A DNA stretch of 45,236 nucleotides, from positions 1-45,236 of the forward strand of contig NZ_CAJWRQ010000011.1 of NCBI RefSeq assembly GCF_913046405.1. Direction: 5' to 3'. The notes beneath the pieces are model-generated. The model was not told the DNA's origin, searched no databases, and was given only the letters and a program-made list of their open reading frames with translations. The position numbers were made by a program, and so were the translations under genes. Positions 8,672 through 17,316 of the stretch are shown one piece after another (the first letter of the stretch is position 1; each line of letters begins with the position of its first letter). The DNA is from an uncultured Christiangramia sp. (GTDB lineage Bacteria; Bacteroidota; Bacteroidia; Flavobacteriales; Flavobacteriaceae).

Positions 8672-9762
8672 TGTCCTGGTTTTGAAATGAGATTGGAGCT
8701 AAATATAGCTAATTGGAAAAATATTAAAAATATATCTAAAAATGGATAGAACCAGATGACGTCCTTTTCATCTAGCTTTTCCGCAGCATTATAATAGACA
8801 ATTCCGTCAAAGATCAACTTTATAAAAAGAATTGATAGTACGGCGATAGGGAAGATCTGAAGAATTGAAAGTAGAATAAAAAGTAGCCAAAAAAGTAATC
8901 TTGCCGAGTAATATACGCCAAGCAGAACCCGGTGTTTCTGTTGGTATTGTTTAACAGTAGAAACGTGTCTGCGTTTCTGTTTTGTCCATTCTGAAAAACT
9001 TTTTTTGGGAACACTTCGTGTGATTGAATTTTCAGAAAAACAGATGGCGGTATTTTCATGATTCGCAGCTTCATTAACGAATAGATCATCGTCGCCAGAT
9101 TTTATGTGTAAATGACTCGCAAAACCTTTCAACTCATAAAACCTCTCAGAGGTATAAGCGAGATTACGGCCAACGCCCATATATGGTATCCCTAATTTTG
9201 CATAACTGAAATACTGAATGGCTGTTAATAGTGTTTCGAACCGAATTAACTTATTCAGCAGTGATTTCTTTTGTTTGAAGTAGCCACCATATCCAAGAAC
9301 GATCTCCTTGGTTGTAAAATGATTTGTCATTTCTGTGATCCATTCCTTAGATTGAGGAACACAATCGGCATCTGTAAATAATAAGTATTTGTTCGAAGCT
9401 TTTTTAATACCCAGTGTAAGGGCATATTTTTTATTTGCCCAGAATGCTTCAATATTCTGCACATTTACAATTTTTACTCTTGGATCTATATTCTGAAAAT
9501 GCTCCATTACTTCCAGACTATTATCTGCGGAAGCATCATTAATAAGGATAAGTTCAAAATCTGGATGATTCTGTTCAAGAATTTTTGGTATGAAGTTCTG
9601 AAGGTTCTCTTCTTCATTCTTTGCACACACAATTACTGAAACGGGAAGATTTAATGCTTGTGACTTTTCCGAAGAAGCAGATGTAAATGAAAAAAAACTT
9701 AAGTTATAGAGGATATTGATTATACCGGTGAGTATAAACAGGCCAAATAAAATTATCTCCAT
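8662..9762 (-). CDS. Membrane-bound family 2 glycosyltransferase
   Basis: 366 residues. An N-terminal membrane helix (about 1-25) is followed by a GT-A domain: VIVCAKNEEENL (nucleotide-sugar fold start), INDASADNS, the metal-binding DxD-like FTDADCVP, and GDDDLFVNE in the acceptor/base region. The C-terminal third has two or more membrane helices (about 280-350). The processive QxxRW motif appears only in altered form (QKRRH), so it is more likely a single-addition enzyme. The acceptor is unknown; a glycolipid or cell-surface glycan is plausible. It lies 5 nt downstream of the small four-cysteine peptide gene and overlaps the sigma factor gene. Confidence 0.9.
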   Translation of the reverse strand: MEIILFGLFILTGIINILYNLSFFSFTSASSEKSQALNLPVSVIVCAKNEEENLQNFIPKILEQNHPDFELILINDASADNSLEVMEHFQNIDPRVKIVNVQNIEAFWANKKYALTLGIKKASNKYLLFTDADCVPQSKEWITEMTNHFTTKEIVLGYGGYFKQKKSLLNKLIRFETLLTAIQYFSYAKLGIPYMGVGRNLAYTSERFYELKGFASHLHIKSGDDDLFVNEAANHENTAICFSENSITRSVPKKSFSEWTKQKRRHVSTVKQYQQKHRVLLGVYYSARLLFWLLFILLSILQIFPIAVLSILFIKLIFDGIVYYNAAEKLDEKDVIWFYPFLDIFLIFFQLAIFSSNLISKPGQWK

Positions 9763-9767
9763 TTAAT

Positions 9768-9974
9768 CTAGGTAGTCTTGGCGGTATCTGAACAATTTTC
9801 CATTTCATCCGGCAACTTACCACAGAAACTACATGGTTCACCAGATTTATTAAGGTATGGATTCTGGCTCGCACAGGTACCAGCGAACTTTCCATCTTTT
9901 TTACCCCAGATTTTAATTGCAATTCCTGCAAATGCAAGACCTAGCAGGACTAAACTGATTATAAATAGTTTCAT
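9768..9974 (-). CDS. Small single-pass membrane protein with four cysteines
   Basis: A 68-residue protein from the preferred ATG. Residues 1-21 are one hydrophobic helix with a Lys at each end; the remainder is polar and carries Cys34, Cys48, Cys51 and Cys61, with Cys48-x-x-Cys51 in a CSFCG context. The four Cys could form a metal site or disulfides. I recall similar short 'membrane or secreted' proteins in flavobacteria, but no function. A longer reading (from 10037) would add 21 hydrophobic residues, but a perfect -7 box (9993-10000) falls inside that extension, so the short form is favoured. It heads the glycosyltransferase-sigma-lipA-gap-kinase gene run. Confidence 0.75.
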   Translation of the reverse strand: MKLFIISLVLLGLAFAGIAIKIWGKKDGKFAGTCASQNPYLNKSGEPCSFCGKLPDEMENCSDTAKTT

Positions 9975-9992
9975 AGACTTTGGATTCTGTTG

Positions 9993-10000
9993 CAAAAATA
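9993..10000 (-). promoter_or_regulatory. -7 box for the small-peptide/GT2/sigma operon
   Basis: TATTTTTG on the minus strand, a perfect TAnnTTTG match, with TTTT 20 nt upstream as a poor -33 element. It is 18 nt from the ATG at 9974 and supports that start over the longer reading from 10037. Confidence 0.45.
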
Positions 10001-10139
10001 ATAATAAAAACAGGCAACTGAAAATTGGTCGTATCATTAGTGTATCGTTTACAATATTTAACTAAACTTTAATCGAATAAGTAGCGCTATCAGTTAATTC
10101 AGAGATATCTTGCAGCGTTAACCACGAAAAAACTACAAT

Positions 10140-10760
10140 ATGAAATTTAAAATGTTATTTACAACTCTTGCACTTTCAGCAGTCGTTTTCACTTCTTGTG
10201 AAGATGGTAATAAAAAAGAGCAGGAAGAAAAAGAGAAAATGGAGCAAATGGAAGCCGAAGAAAGAGAGGCTGAAATGCAAGCTGAGAAGGAAATGCAGGA
10301 AATGCAATCCAACAGCATCGCAGCAAAAGCTATGGCTACCGATACTTTAAGTACACTAGTATCTGCTCTACAAGCTGCTGATCTAGCAGAAATGATGAAG
10401 ACAGAAGAAGGTCCTTTTACTGTATTCGCACCTAACAACGCTGCATTCTCTAAAGTAGATCAGGCAACACTAGAAAGCCTGATGATGGAAGAGAATAAAG
10501 ATAAACTAGCTGGTGTTTTGAAATACCATGTAGTTGAAGGAGAAGTTATGGCTGCAGATCTTGTAAAAATGATCCAGGATAATGACGGAACTTATGCAGT
10601 TTCTACCGTTGGTGGAGGAGAGCTTACAGCATCTTTAGAAGGTGAAAATGTAATTCTTACTGACGAGAATGGAAACAAAGCGACTGTAGTTCAAGCTGAT
10701 GTTGATGCTTCTAACGGAGTTGTTCACATCATTGATGCAGTAGTGATGAAGAAAGCTTAA
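10140..10760 (+). CDS. Fasciclin (FAS1) domain lipoprotein
   Basis: 206 residues. A lipoprotein signal peptide ends in VVFTSC with Cys20 as the lipidation site. Residues 23-58 form a very charged Glu/Lys/Met/Gln-rich helix, likely a stalk. Residues 67-205 form one FAS1 domain: TLVSALQAADLAEMM, the FTVFAPNNAAF H1 box, a YHVVEGEV motif and a VHIIDAVVM H2 box. FAS1 domains mediate adhesion or protein contacts at the cell surface; the partner here is unknown. It is monocistronic, divergent from the small-peptide operon and closed by a strong terminator shared with murB. Confidence 0.92.
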   Translation: MKFKMLFTTLALSAVVFTSCEDGNKKEQEEKEKMEQMEAEEREAEMQAEKEMQEMQSNSIAAKAMATDTLSTLVSALQAADLAEMMKTEEGPFTVFAPNNAAFSKVDQATLESLMMEENKDKLAGVLKYHVVEGEVMAADLVKMIQDNDGTYAVSTVGGGELTASLEGENVILTDENGNKATVVQADVDASNGVVHIIDAVVMKKA

Positions 10761-10775
10761 TTCGACAACGAATTA
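10758..10775 (+). other. Hairpin at the fasciclin gene stop codon
   Basis: The inverted repeat TAATTCG-ACAA-CGAATTA begins in the TAA stop codon, just ahead of the main terminator. It has no T run, so it is not a terminator on its own; it may protect the mRNA 3' end or simply be chance. Confidence 0.35.
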
Positions 10776-10780
10776 TAAAG

Positions 10781-10810
10781 AAAAAAGGAGCGCATTTGCG
10801 CTCCTTTTTT
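10781..10810. terminator. Bidirectional terminator between fasciclin gene and murB
   Basis: A stem built on GGAGCGCA / TGCGCTCC flanked by A6 on one side and T6 on the other, so it works in both directions. It ends the fasciclin transcript (+) and the aminotransferase-murB transcript (-), whose last gene stops at 10810. Confidence 0.9.
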
Positions 10811-11826
10811 TATTCAATTATATTGACTTCAGCTTCAAGGGAAATTCCAAACTTCTGAGACACCTTATCCTGAATCATTTTAGCGAGCATTAAAATCTCT
10901 TCTCCAGTAGCTTCACCATAATTAACCAGAACCAATGCCTGGTTTTTATGAACACCGGCATCTCCATTACGGTAACCTTTCAGGCCCGATTGATCAATGA
11001 GCCAGCCAGCAGGAACCTTTATTTCATCTTCAGATACATGGTAAGAAGGTATTTCAGGATGATCCCGCTGTAATTCTTCAAATTGATTCCTGGTGATCAC
11101 AGGATTCTTAAAGAAACTACCACTATTTCCGATTTCCTTGGGATCGGGTAATTTTGATCGTCTAATAGTGATAACTGCATTCGAAATATCCTTGATTCCA
11201 GGGTTTTTTATTCCCGATTTCTCCAGTTCATTACGAATTGCTCCATAATCCAGATTTAACTGATGATCTTTTTTAGTTAGCCTGAAACGAACAGAGGTAA
11301 TAATATAAAGACCTTTCAACTCATTCTTGAAAACTGAATTTCGATATCCAAAATTGCACTCTTTATGAGTAAACTCTTTCTCTTCAAGTGTTTGAATATT
11401 TATCGCATGACAACTTACAAAGCTGTCTTTAAGTTCAACTCCATATGCGCCAATATTCTGGATCGGAGAGGTGCCTACATTGCCAGGAATAAGAGATAGA
11501 TTCTCTAATCCTCCGAACCCTTTTTCTATAGTATGAAGTACTAATTCATGCCAGTTTTCTCCGGCAGCAACTTCCAGAATTACTTCATTTTCATTTTCTG
11601 ATACGACCTCTATACCCTTTAGCGCAATATGAACTACCGTTTTATGAACATCCTCAGTAAGGAGCATGTTGCTTCCTCCCCCAAGAATAAATAATTCGGA
11701 AGAATAACTTTTTTTTAGAAGACGTCTCAGATCGTCAATGCTTGAAACCGATACAAATTTATCTGCCCGAACATCGATGCCGAAACTATTGTAATTCTTC
11801 AGTGAAAAGTTACGAATAACCCGCAT
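10810..11826 (-). CDS. murB: UDP-N-acetylenolpyruvoylglucosamine reductase
   Basis: 338 residues. MurB uses NADPH and FAD to reduce UDP-GlcNAc-enolpyruvate to UDP-MurNAc in peptidoglycan synthesis. Seen: NSFGIDVRAD at the N terminus, the FAD-binding LGGGSNMLL near residue 48, SLIPGNVGTSPIQNIGAYG, the proton-donor Ser in GNSGSFFKNP, and the C-terminal catalytic Glu region (EAEVNII). Its length and C-terminal region fit the type I (E. coli-like) form. Its ATG overlaps the stop codon of the upstream aminotransferase gene as TAATG, so translation is likely coupled. Confidence 0.96.
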   Translation of the reverse strand: MRVIRNFSLKNYNSFGIDVRADKFVSVSSIDDLRRLLKKSYSSELFILGGGSNMLLTEDVHKTVVHIALKGIEVVSENENEVILEVAAGENWHELVLHTIEKGFGGLENLSLIPGNVGTSPIQNIGAYGVELKDSFVSCHAINIQTLEEKEFTHKECNFGYRNSVFKNELKGLYIITSVRFRLTKKDHQLNLDYGAIRNELEKSGIKNPGIKDISNAVITIRRSKLPDPKEIGNSGSFFKNPVITRNQFEELQRDHPEIPSYHVSEDEIKVPAGWLIDQSGLKGYRNGDAGVHKNQALVLVNYGEATGEEILMLAKMIQDKVSQKFGISLEAEVNIIE

Positions 11827-13022
11827 TAAGCCTTGTTGTTATACTGCTTTAACGCTTTCTCAAGAATTACCAGCGCACGCTCAAGATTTTCTTTTTTCAA
11901 TACATACGCGATTCTAACCTGGTTAAGTCCGGTATTAGGAGTAGAGTAGAATCCTGCAGCTGGTGCAACCATGATGGTTTCATTCTCATCTTCAAAATCT
12001 TCCAGTAACCATTTTGCAAAATCATCTGCATTATCGATAGGAAGCTCGGCGATACAATAGAAAGCGCCTTTTGGGTTTGCAACCTTAACACCGTCAATTT
12101 TTTCCAATCCTTTTACAAGAAGATCTCTTCTAAAAGTATATTGCTTGATCACCTCGTCAAAATAGCTCTGTGGTGTATCCAGTGCAGCTTCACTTGCAAT
12201 TTGGGCGAAAGTAGGTGGGCTTAGTCTTGCCTGAGCAAATTTCATGGCGGTAGTGATCACTTCAGTGTTCTTAGACACCATGCAACCAATTCTTGCTCCA
12301 CACATGCTATATCTCTTTGAAACTGAATCTACCATGATCGCATGGTTCGCCAGCTCAGGAATGCTCATAATTGAATGATGTTTTACACCATCATAGGCGA
12401 ATTCACGATAAACCTCGTCTGAAACAATAAAAAGGTCGTGTTTTAGGGCAAGATCGGCAAGTTGTTGAATTTCTTCTTTTGTATACAGGTATCCTGTTGG
12501 ATTGCCAGGATTACATATAAGTATAGCCTTAGTTTTCTCAGTGATCAGTTTCTCAAATTCTGAAATAGGAGGTAATGCGAAACCATCTTCAATTTTGGAC
12601 TGAATTGGTTTTATAGTTACTCCAGAAGCCGTTGCGAAACCATTATAGTTCGCGTAAAATGGTTCTGGAATGATCACTTCATCACCCTGATCTGTGATGC
12701 TTCCCATTGTGAATAGAAGCGCTTCAGACCCTCCGGTGGTGATTATGATATCCTGTTTTTCAACGGGAAGAGAGGTGTTTTTATAATAGGAAGCGAGCTT
12801 TTCACGATAACTCTCAAAACCAGCAGAATGACTGTAAGACAGTACTTCAATGTCATGATTTTTTACGGCATCAAGCGCTACCTCAGGAGTCTTAATATCA
12901 GGCTGGCCAATATTTAACTGGTATATAACTTTACCCTTTGCAGCAGCTGCTTCAGCATAAGGGACTAATTTTCTTATAGGTGATTCGGGCATTTGCTGCC
13001 CTTTATTTGAAATCTTCGGCAT
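11826..13022 (-). CDS. PLP-dependent class I aminotransferase (aspartate aminotransferase family)
   Basis: 398 residues from the preferred start. Fold-type I enzyme; the PLP Lys is in DSVSKRYSMCGARIG, with YQLNIGQPDIKTP at the substrate entrance, NPGNPTGY as the cofactor-binding Asn loop, DEVYREF for the pyridine-nitrogen Asp, and a C-terminal carboxylate-binding Arg in LNQVRIAYV. It fits the subgroup I-gamma aspartate or related amino-acid aminotransferases; the exact substrate cannot be fixed by sequence alone. A longer reading from 13082 is possible but the promoter at 13052-13083 lies inside it. It is coupled to murB by a TAATG overlap. Confidence 0.9.
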   Translation of the reverse strand: MPKISNKGQQMPESPIRKLVPYAEAAAAKGKVIYQLNIGQPDIKTPEVALDAVKNHDIEVLSYSHSAGFESYREKLASYYKNTSLPVEKQDIIITTGGSEALLFTMGSITDQGDEVIIPEPFYANYNGFATASGVTIKPIQSKIEDGFALPPISEFEKLITEKTKAILICNPGNPTGYLYTKEEIQQLADLALKHDLFIVSDEVYREFAYDGVKHHSIMSIPELANHAIMVDSVSKRYSMCGARIGCMVSKNTEVITTAMKFAQARLSPPTFAQIASEAALDTPQSYFDEVIKQYTFRRDLLVKGLEKIDGVKVANPKGAFYCIAELPIDNADDFAKWLLEDFEDENETIMVAPAAGFYSTPNTGLNQVRIAYVLKKENLERALVILEKALKQYNNKA

Positions 13023-13051
13023 GATAGTTCTTTTATAGGTTTGCAAAATTG

Positions 13052-13083
13052 CAAAAATAAAGCCTGAATCAAGAATAAACAAT
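13052..13083 (-). promoter_or_regulatory. Promoter of the aminotransferase-murB operon
   Basis: On the minus strand: ATTG, a 20-nt spacer, then TATTTTTG (-7 box, 13052-13059), a good match to the Bacteroidota consensus TTTG-N19/20-TAnnTTTG. It predicts a transcript starting about 20-25 nt before the ATG at 13022, which rules against the longer ORF reading. Confidence 0.6.
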
Positions 13084-13120
13084 CCTGAATTATTCTGCTT
13101 AAGCCGTTAAATTTCAGCAT

Positions 13121-13146
13121 AAAAAAGCCTCCTGTAGAGGAGGCTT
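13121..13146 (-). terminator. Terminator after the DUF1573 gene
   Basis: The 9-bp stem AAGCCTCCT-GTAG-AGGAGGCTT has a run of T on the minus strand. It separates the DUF1573 gene from the aminotransferase promoter just downstream. Confidence 0.85.
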
Positions 13147-13171
13147 AGGTATTTACTTTTAGAAGTTATCC

Positions 13172-13558
13172 TTAACTTTCTGTGTCATCTGTTATCTGAC
13201 CCTTTATTTTCAATGCTTTGATAGGTTCTTCAGCATTCGAATAAACCGTAACAGTTTTTCTGATATGTCCAACTCTTTTAGTGTCATACTTTACTTCTAT
13301 TTCACCCATTTCGCCAGGCATGATCGCCTTTTCGGGTTTCTTGGGGATCGTACAACCACAGCTGGATTTCACATCTTCCACGATCAAAGGTTCGTCTCCT
13401 ACGTTCTTAAATTTGAAGACACGTACTCCATCGCTACCTTTTTTTATAATACCATAGTCGATCGTCTCAGACTCGAACTCGAATTTGGCCGAGTTTTGCG
13501 CCTGGGTAGTAGCAAATCCTGCCAGTACGAAAACTACGATTGCAATCAATTTTCTCAT
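13172..13558 (-). CDS. DUF1573 domain secreted protein
   Basis: 128 residues. A signal peptide (1-20, ending TTQAQ) precedes a single Ig-like DUF1573 domain with the typical pattern FKFKNVGDEPL, a short Cys-rich SSCGCTIP motif and a GEIEVKYDT strand. DUF1573 proteins are exported and abundant in Bacteroidota; the role is unknown. The two Cys in CGC may bind a metal or pair. It is a single-gene unit closed by its own terminator. Confidence 0.88.
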   Translation of the reverse strand: MRKLIAIVVFVLAGFATTQAQNSAKFEFESETIDYGIIKKGSDGVRVFKFKNVGDEPLIVEDVKSSCGCTIPKKPEKAIMPGEMGEIEVKYDTKRVGHIRKTVTVYSNAEEPIKALKIKGQITDDTES

Positions 13559-13657
13559 AATTCAGTTATTTAATCGGATTAGTAAATATAAGCTGAAATG
13601 CCTTAACTCTCAAAATTTTAATCATTTCAGCAGCTTTCATAATCCTTCATTAATAAT

Positions 13658-13665
13658 TACTTTTG
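13658..13665 (+). promoter_or_regulatory. -7 box for valS
   Basis: TACTTTTG matches TAnnTTTG exactly and lies 27 nt before the valS ATG at 13693; a TTTC sits 20 nt upstream in place of TTTG. The box overlaps the alternative TTG start at 13663, so the ATG is preferred. Confidence 0.45.
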
Positions 13666-13692
13666 CCATTATTTCAAAAACCAGACCAAGAA

Positions 13693-16323
13693 ATGGCAAT
13701 TGCTTCACAATACAATGCGAAAAAAGTAGAGGATAAGTGGTATGACTACTGGATGAAGAATAACTACTTTCACTCTGAAGTAGACGAGCGCGAACCTTAT
13801 ACGATAGTGATCCCGCCACCTAATGTTACGGGAGTTCTTCATATGGGACACATGCTGAACAATACCATTCAGGACGTGCTGGTTCGTAGAGCGAGATTGA
13901 AGGGCTATAATGCTTGCTGGGTGCCGGGTACAGATCATGCTTCCATCGCTACAGAGGCTAAAGTTGTAGCCAAATTGAAGGAGGAAGGTATTGATAAGAA
14001 TGACCTAAGCCGTGATGAATTTCTACAACATGCCTGGGACTGGACTCATAAGCATGGTGGAATTATTCTACAGCAATTGAAACATCTTGGAGCCTCCTGT
14101 GACTGGGAGCGGACTAAGTTTACAATGGACGATAACATGTCTGCTTCAGTGATCAAAGTTTTTGTAGATCTTTACGAGAAAGGTCTTATTTACCGTGGTT
14201 ACCGTATGGTGAACTGGGATCCTCAGGCAAAAACCACACTTTCAGACGAAGAAGTGAATTATGAAGAGCGTAATGGAAAGCTTTTCTATCTAAAATATAA
14301 AGTAGAAGGTAGCGATGATTATCTTACCATTGCTACGACAAGGCCGGAAACCATCCTTGGAGATACCGCAATTTGTATTAATCCTAACGACGAGCGTTTT
14401 GCACATCTTCGAGGCAAAAAAGCGATTGTGCCAATTTGTAATCGAACTATTCCTATTATCGAGGATGAATATGTGGACATGGAGTTTGGAACAGGATGTT
14501 TGAAAGTTACTCCTGCGCATGATGAGAACGATAAGAACCTGGGAGAAAAGCATAATCTGGATGTTATCGATATCCTGAACGATGATGCCACCCTGAACAA
14601 TTATGGTTTACATTATGAGGGAAAGGATCGTTTCGTTGTTCGTGCAGAGATTGTAGAGGAACTGGAGCTTTCTGGAAACCTTTCAAAAGTGGAAGATCAC
14701 GTTAATAAAGTGGGAACCAGTGAAAGGACAGGTGCCGTGATCGAACCGAAACTTAGCGATCAATGGTTTCTGAAAATGAAAGAGATGGCGGAACCTGCTA
14801 TCAAGGCTGTAGTAGGAGATGATATAAACCTGGTGCCAGAAAAGTTTTTGAACACTTATAAGCACTGGATGGAAAACGTTCGAGACTGGAATATCTCCCG
14901 ACAGTTGTGGTGGGGACAGCAAATTCCTGCTTTTTTCTACGGAAATGGAAAAGAGGATTTTGTGGTAGCTGAAACTGCTGAACTGGCACTGGAGAAAGCC
15001 AGGAAAGTTACTCAAAATGAATCACTACAAGCTGAAGATCTTACTCAGGACAAAGATGCCTTGGACACATGGTTCTCATCATGGTTGTGGCCAATGAGCG
15101 TCTTTAACGGAATCCTGGAGCCGGAAAACAAAGAGATACAATATTACTATCCTACCAATGACCTGGTAACAGCGCCTGAGATTTTATTCTTCTGGGTAGC
15201 GCGTATGATCATGGCAGGTTATGAATACCGTGGAGAGAAACCTTTTAAAAATGTATATCTTACCGGAATAGTTAGGGATAAGCAGCGTCGTAAGATGTCA
15301 AAATCTCTGGGGAATTCACCAGATCCTCTTGGTTTGATCGAGCAATACGGGGCAGATGGTGTTCGTGTGGGAATGCTATTGAGTTCTCCCGCCGGGAATG
15401 ACCTCATGTTCGATGAAGATCTGTGTAAGCAGGGTAGTGCTTTTACAAATAAAATATGGAATGCTTTCAGACTCGTAAAAGGCTGGGAGATTTCAGAAGA
15501 AATAGAGCAACCGGAAACTGCGAAGAAAGCGATCGAGTGGTATAAAGCAAAATTTCAGCTTAGTCTTAGAGAGATTGAAGACCATTATTCTAAATACAGG
15601 ATAAGTGATGCGCTTATGTCTACCTACAAGTTAATATGGGATGATTACTGTAGCTGGTTCCTTGAAATGGTGAAACCTGGTTACGGGGATCCAATAGATG
15701 CGGTTACTTACAACCAGATCATCGAAGTACTTGAGGACAACTTAAAAATACTACATCCATTTATGCCATTCGTTTCTGAAGAGATCTGGCAAACTATTAC
15801 TGAAAGATCTTCAGAAGAAGCATTGATCATTGCAAAGTGGCCGGAACAAACTTCATTTGATGAAACTATCATCAAGGAGTTCGCACATGCCTCGGAAGTA
15901 ATTGCAGGAGTAAGAAAGATTAGAAAGGACAAGAATATTGCCTTTAAAAATCAGATAGAATTAATGGCAATGAATAATGAGAATACCAGCAATAGCTTTG
16001 ATTCTGTTATTGCAAAAATGGGTAATATCTCCAGTTATAATTACGTAACTGAAGCTGCTGTAGGTGCTTTGTCTTTTAGAGTACGAAGCAACGAATACTA
16101 TATACCTATTGTTGGAGCGATTGATGTAGATGCTGAAAAGGCCAAGATCCAGGAGGAATTATCTTATACTGAAGGTTTTCTGAAATCTGTAGATAAGAAA
16201 TTATCCAACAAAAGATTTGTAGACAATGCGCCAGAAAAAGTGGTAGCTATAGAAAAGGCTAAAAAAGCAGATGCAGAAGCTAAAATCGAAGCTTTGAAAG
16301 CCAGTCTCAAAAACCTGAGCTAG
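13693..16323 (+). CDS. valS: Valyl-tRNA synthetase
   Basis: 876 residues, a class I synthetase. It charges tRNA-Val in the cytoplasm. HIGH-type motif is HMGH at residues 50-53, preceded by PPPNVTG; the KMSKS motif is intact at 534-538; the CP1 editing domain lies between (about 190-340) with [12 protein letters not shown]. The anticodon-binding domain follows from about 600, and a coiled-coil tail (about 800-876, ending [10 protein letters not shown]) is the ValS-specific tRNA-binding arm. The start chosen is the ATG at 13693 ([10 protein letters not shown]), the usual family start. It is monocistronic and closed by a bidirectional terminator. Confidence 0.97.
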   Translation: MAIASQYNAKKVEDKWYDYWMKNNYFHSEVDEREPYTIVIPPPNVTGVLHMGHMLNNTIQDVLVRRARLKGYNACWVPGTDHASIATEAKVVAKLKEEGIDKNDLSRDEFLQHAWDWTHKHGGIILQQLKHLGASCDWERTKFTMDDNMSASVIKVFVDLYEKGLIYRGYRMVNWDPQAKTTLSDEEVNYEERNGKLFYLKYKVEGSDDYLTIATTRPETILGDTAICINPNDERFAHLRGKKAIVPICNRTIPIIEDEYVDMEFGTGCLKVTPAHDENDKNLGEKHNLDVIDILNDDATLNNYGLHYEGKDRFVVRAEIVEELELSGNLSKVEDHVNKVGTSERTGAVIEPKLSDQWFLKMKEMAEPAIKAVVGDDINLVPEKFLNTYKHWMENVRDWNISRQLWWGQQIPAFFYGNGKEDFVVAETAELALEKARKVTQNESLQAEDLTQDKDALDTWFSSWLWPMSVFNGILEPENKEIQYYYPTNDLVTAPEILFFWVARMIMAGYEYRGEKPFKNVYLTGIVRDKQRRKMSKSLGNSPDPLGLIEQYGADGVRVGMLLSSPAGNDLMFDEDLCKQGSAFTNKIWNAFRLVKGWEISEEIEQPETAKKAIEWYKAKFQLSLREIEDHYSKYRISDALMSTYKLIWDDYCSWFLEMVKPGYGDPIDAVTYNQIIEVLEDNLKILHPFMPFVSEEIWQTITERSSEEALIIAKWPEQTSFDETIIKEFAHASEVIAGVRKIRKDKNIAFKNQIELMAMNNENTSNSFDSVIAKMGNISSYNYVTEAAVGALSFRVRSNEYYIPIVGAIDVDAEKAKIQEELSYTEGFLKSVDKKLSNKRFVDNAPEKVVAIEKAKKADAEAKIEALKASLKNLS

Positions 16324-16343
16324 ATATAAACAAATTAAGCAAC

Positions 16344-16374
16344 AAAAAAGAGGATCATGTGATCCTCTTTTTTT
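16344..16374. terminator. Bidirectional terminator between valS and the ACBP gene
   Basis: A strong stem, GAGGATC / GATCCTC extended by A and T runs on either side, with loop ATGT. T runs occur on both strands, so it ends valS (+) and the cdsA-psd-ACBP operon (-). Confidence 0.9.
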
Positions 16375-16382
16375 GTTTTATA

Positions 16383-16652
16383 CTAGTTGATCTTACCTAT
16401 ATATTCTTCAACCAGTTCTATATATCTATCTTCTGCTTCCTTCTTACTAAGTTTTCTTACCTGCACCAAAGCATTGATCTTAAAAGCGCTTCTTAGATCG
16501 CCCTGATTGCCTGGTGGAATATAGAAACCATTTCTTTCCGTAGCACGCTTGTAAAGTGCGTAGAAATGTAGCATAACATCTGGAGGAAACTGTTCCTCAG
16601 TCTTACTGGCCATTTCATAGGCTTTAAGAAATTTCATATTTTCTTCTGCCAT
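16383..16652 (-). CDS. Acyl-CoA-binding protein
   Basis: 89 residues from the ATG at 16652. Matches the four-helix ACBP family: YALYKRAT corresponds to the YGLYKQAT core with acyl-CoA-contacting Tyr and Lys, and KLSKKEAEDRYIELVEEY is the last helix. It should bind long-chain acyl-CoA in the cytoplasm as a carrier or buffer. ACBP is rarer in bacteria than in eukaryotes but is often seen in Bacteroidota. Longer in-frame readings exist (up to 16679) but would overlap psd; the chosen start leaves a 10-nt gap. Position at the end of a phospholipid operon agrees with an acyl-supply role. Confidence 0.88.
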   Translation of the reverse strand: MAEENMKFLKAYEMASKTEEQFPPDVMLHFYALYKRATERNGFYIPPGNQGDLRSAFKINALVQVRKLSKKEAEDRYIELVEEYIGKIN

Positions 16653-16662
16653 GGTGTGGTTA

Positions 16663-17316
16663 TTATACAACATCAGCAATTACGCTTACGCCGCCTTTTA
16701 CTTTGTCATTAATTCCAACCCTGACCTTGGTCCCAATAGGTAAGAATACATCTACGCGGCTACCAAATTTGATAAAGCCACTATCACTTCCCTGAACTAC
16801 CTCAGTTCCCTCTTCAGCATAATTCACAATACGTTTAGCAAGTGCTCCCGCAATTTGTCTATATAGAACTTCTCCAGCAACCTCATTTTCTACAACGACA
16901 GTAGTCCTTTCATTTTCTTCGCTGGATTTAGGATGCCACGCGACAAGAAATTTACCAGGATGATATTTGCTGAATTTCACTTTTCCTCCAACCGGGTGGC
17001 GGGTAACATGCACGTTCAATGGCGACATGAAAATTGAAACCTGTAATCTTTTATCTTTAAAGTATTCTTTTTCAAAAACTTCTTCGATTACTACAACTTT
17101 ACCATCAACAGGAGAAACTACATGTTCGTTGTTATGAATTGTAGGTCTCTTGGGATTTCTGAAGAACTGAACGATCAATAAAAAGAAAAGTACTGAGGCT
17201 ACCAGGATGGCAAATTTCAACCAGTAAAGGTCAATTAAGCTATAAGTTACTACGTTGATCGCAATTAGGATCAGCGCAGTCAATATCATTAATTTGTATC
17301 CTTCTTTATGAAACAT
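16663..17316 (-). CDS. psd: Phosphatidylserine decarboxylase, short form
   Basis: 217 residues. Makes phosphatidylethanolamine from phosphatidylserine at the membrane. Residues 8-50 hold two hydrophobic helices. VVSPVDGKVVVIEEV and PLNVHVTRHPVGGKV are family motifs. The self-cleavage site is the Gly-Ser in FGSRVDVFLP (about residues 185-190), where the Ser becomes the pyruvoyl group. The short length matches the archaetidylserine/rhizobial-type (class II short) family. It overlaps the end of cdsA by 11 bp, so the two are coupled. Confidence 0.94.
   Translation of the reverse strand: MFHKEGYKLMILTALILIAINVVTYSLIDLYWLKFAILVASVLFFLLIVQFFRNPKRPTIHNNEHVVSPVDGKVVVIEEVFEKEYFKDKRLQVSIFMSPLNVHVTRHPVGGKVKFSKYHPGKFLVAWHPKSSEENERTTVVVENEVAGEVLYRQIAGALAKRIVNYAEEGTEVVQGSDSGFIKFGSRVDVFLPIGTKVRVGINDKVKGGVSVIADVV

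Noticed and set aside
13023-13082. Longer aminotransferase N terminus
   Set aside because: The extension contains the promoter and reads as hydrophobic sequence unlike the family.
13663-13692. TTG-initiated extension of valS
   Set aside because: It overlaps the -7 box, has no homology in the extra residues, and the ATG at 13693 is the family start.
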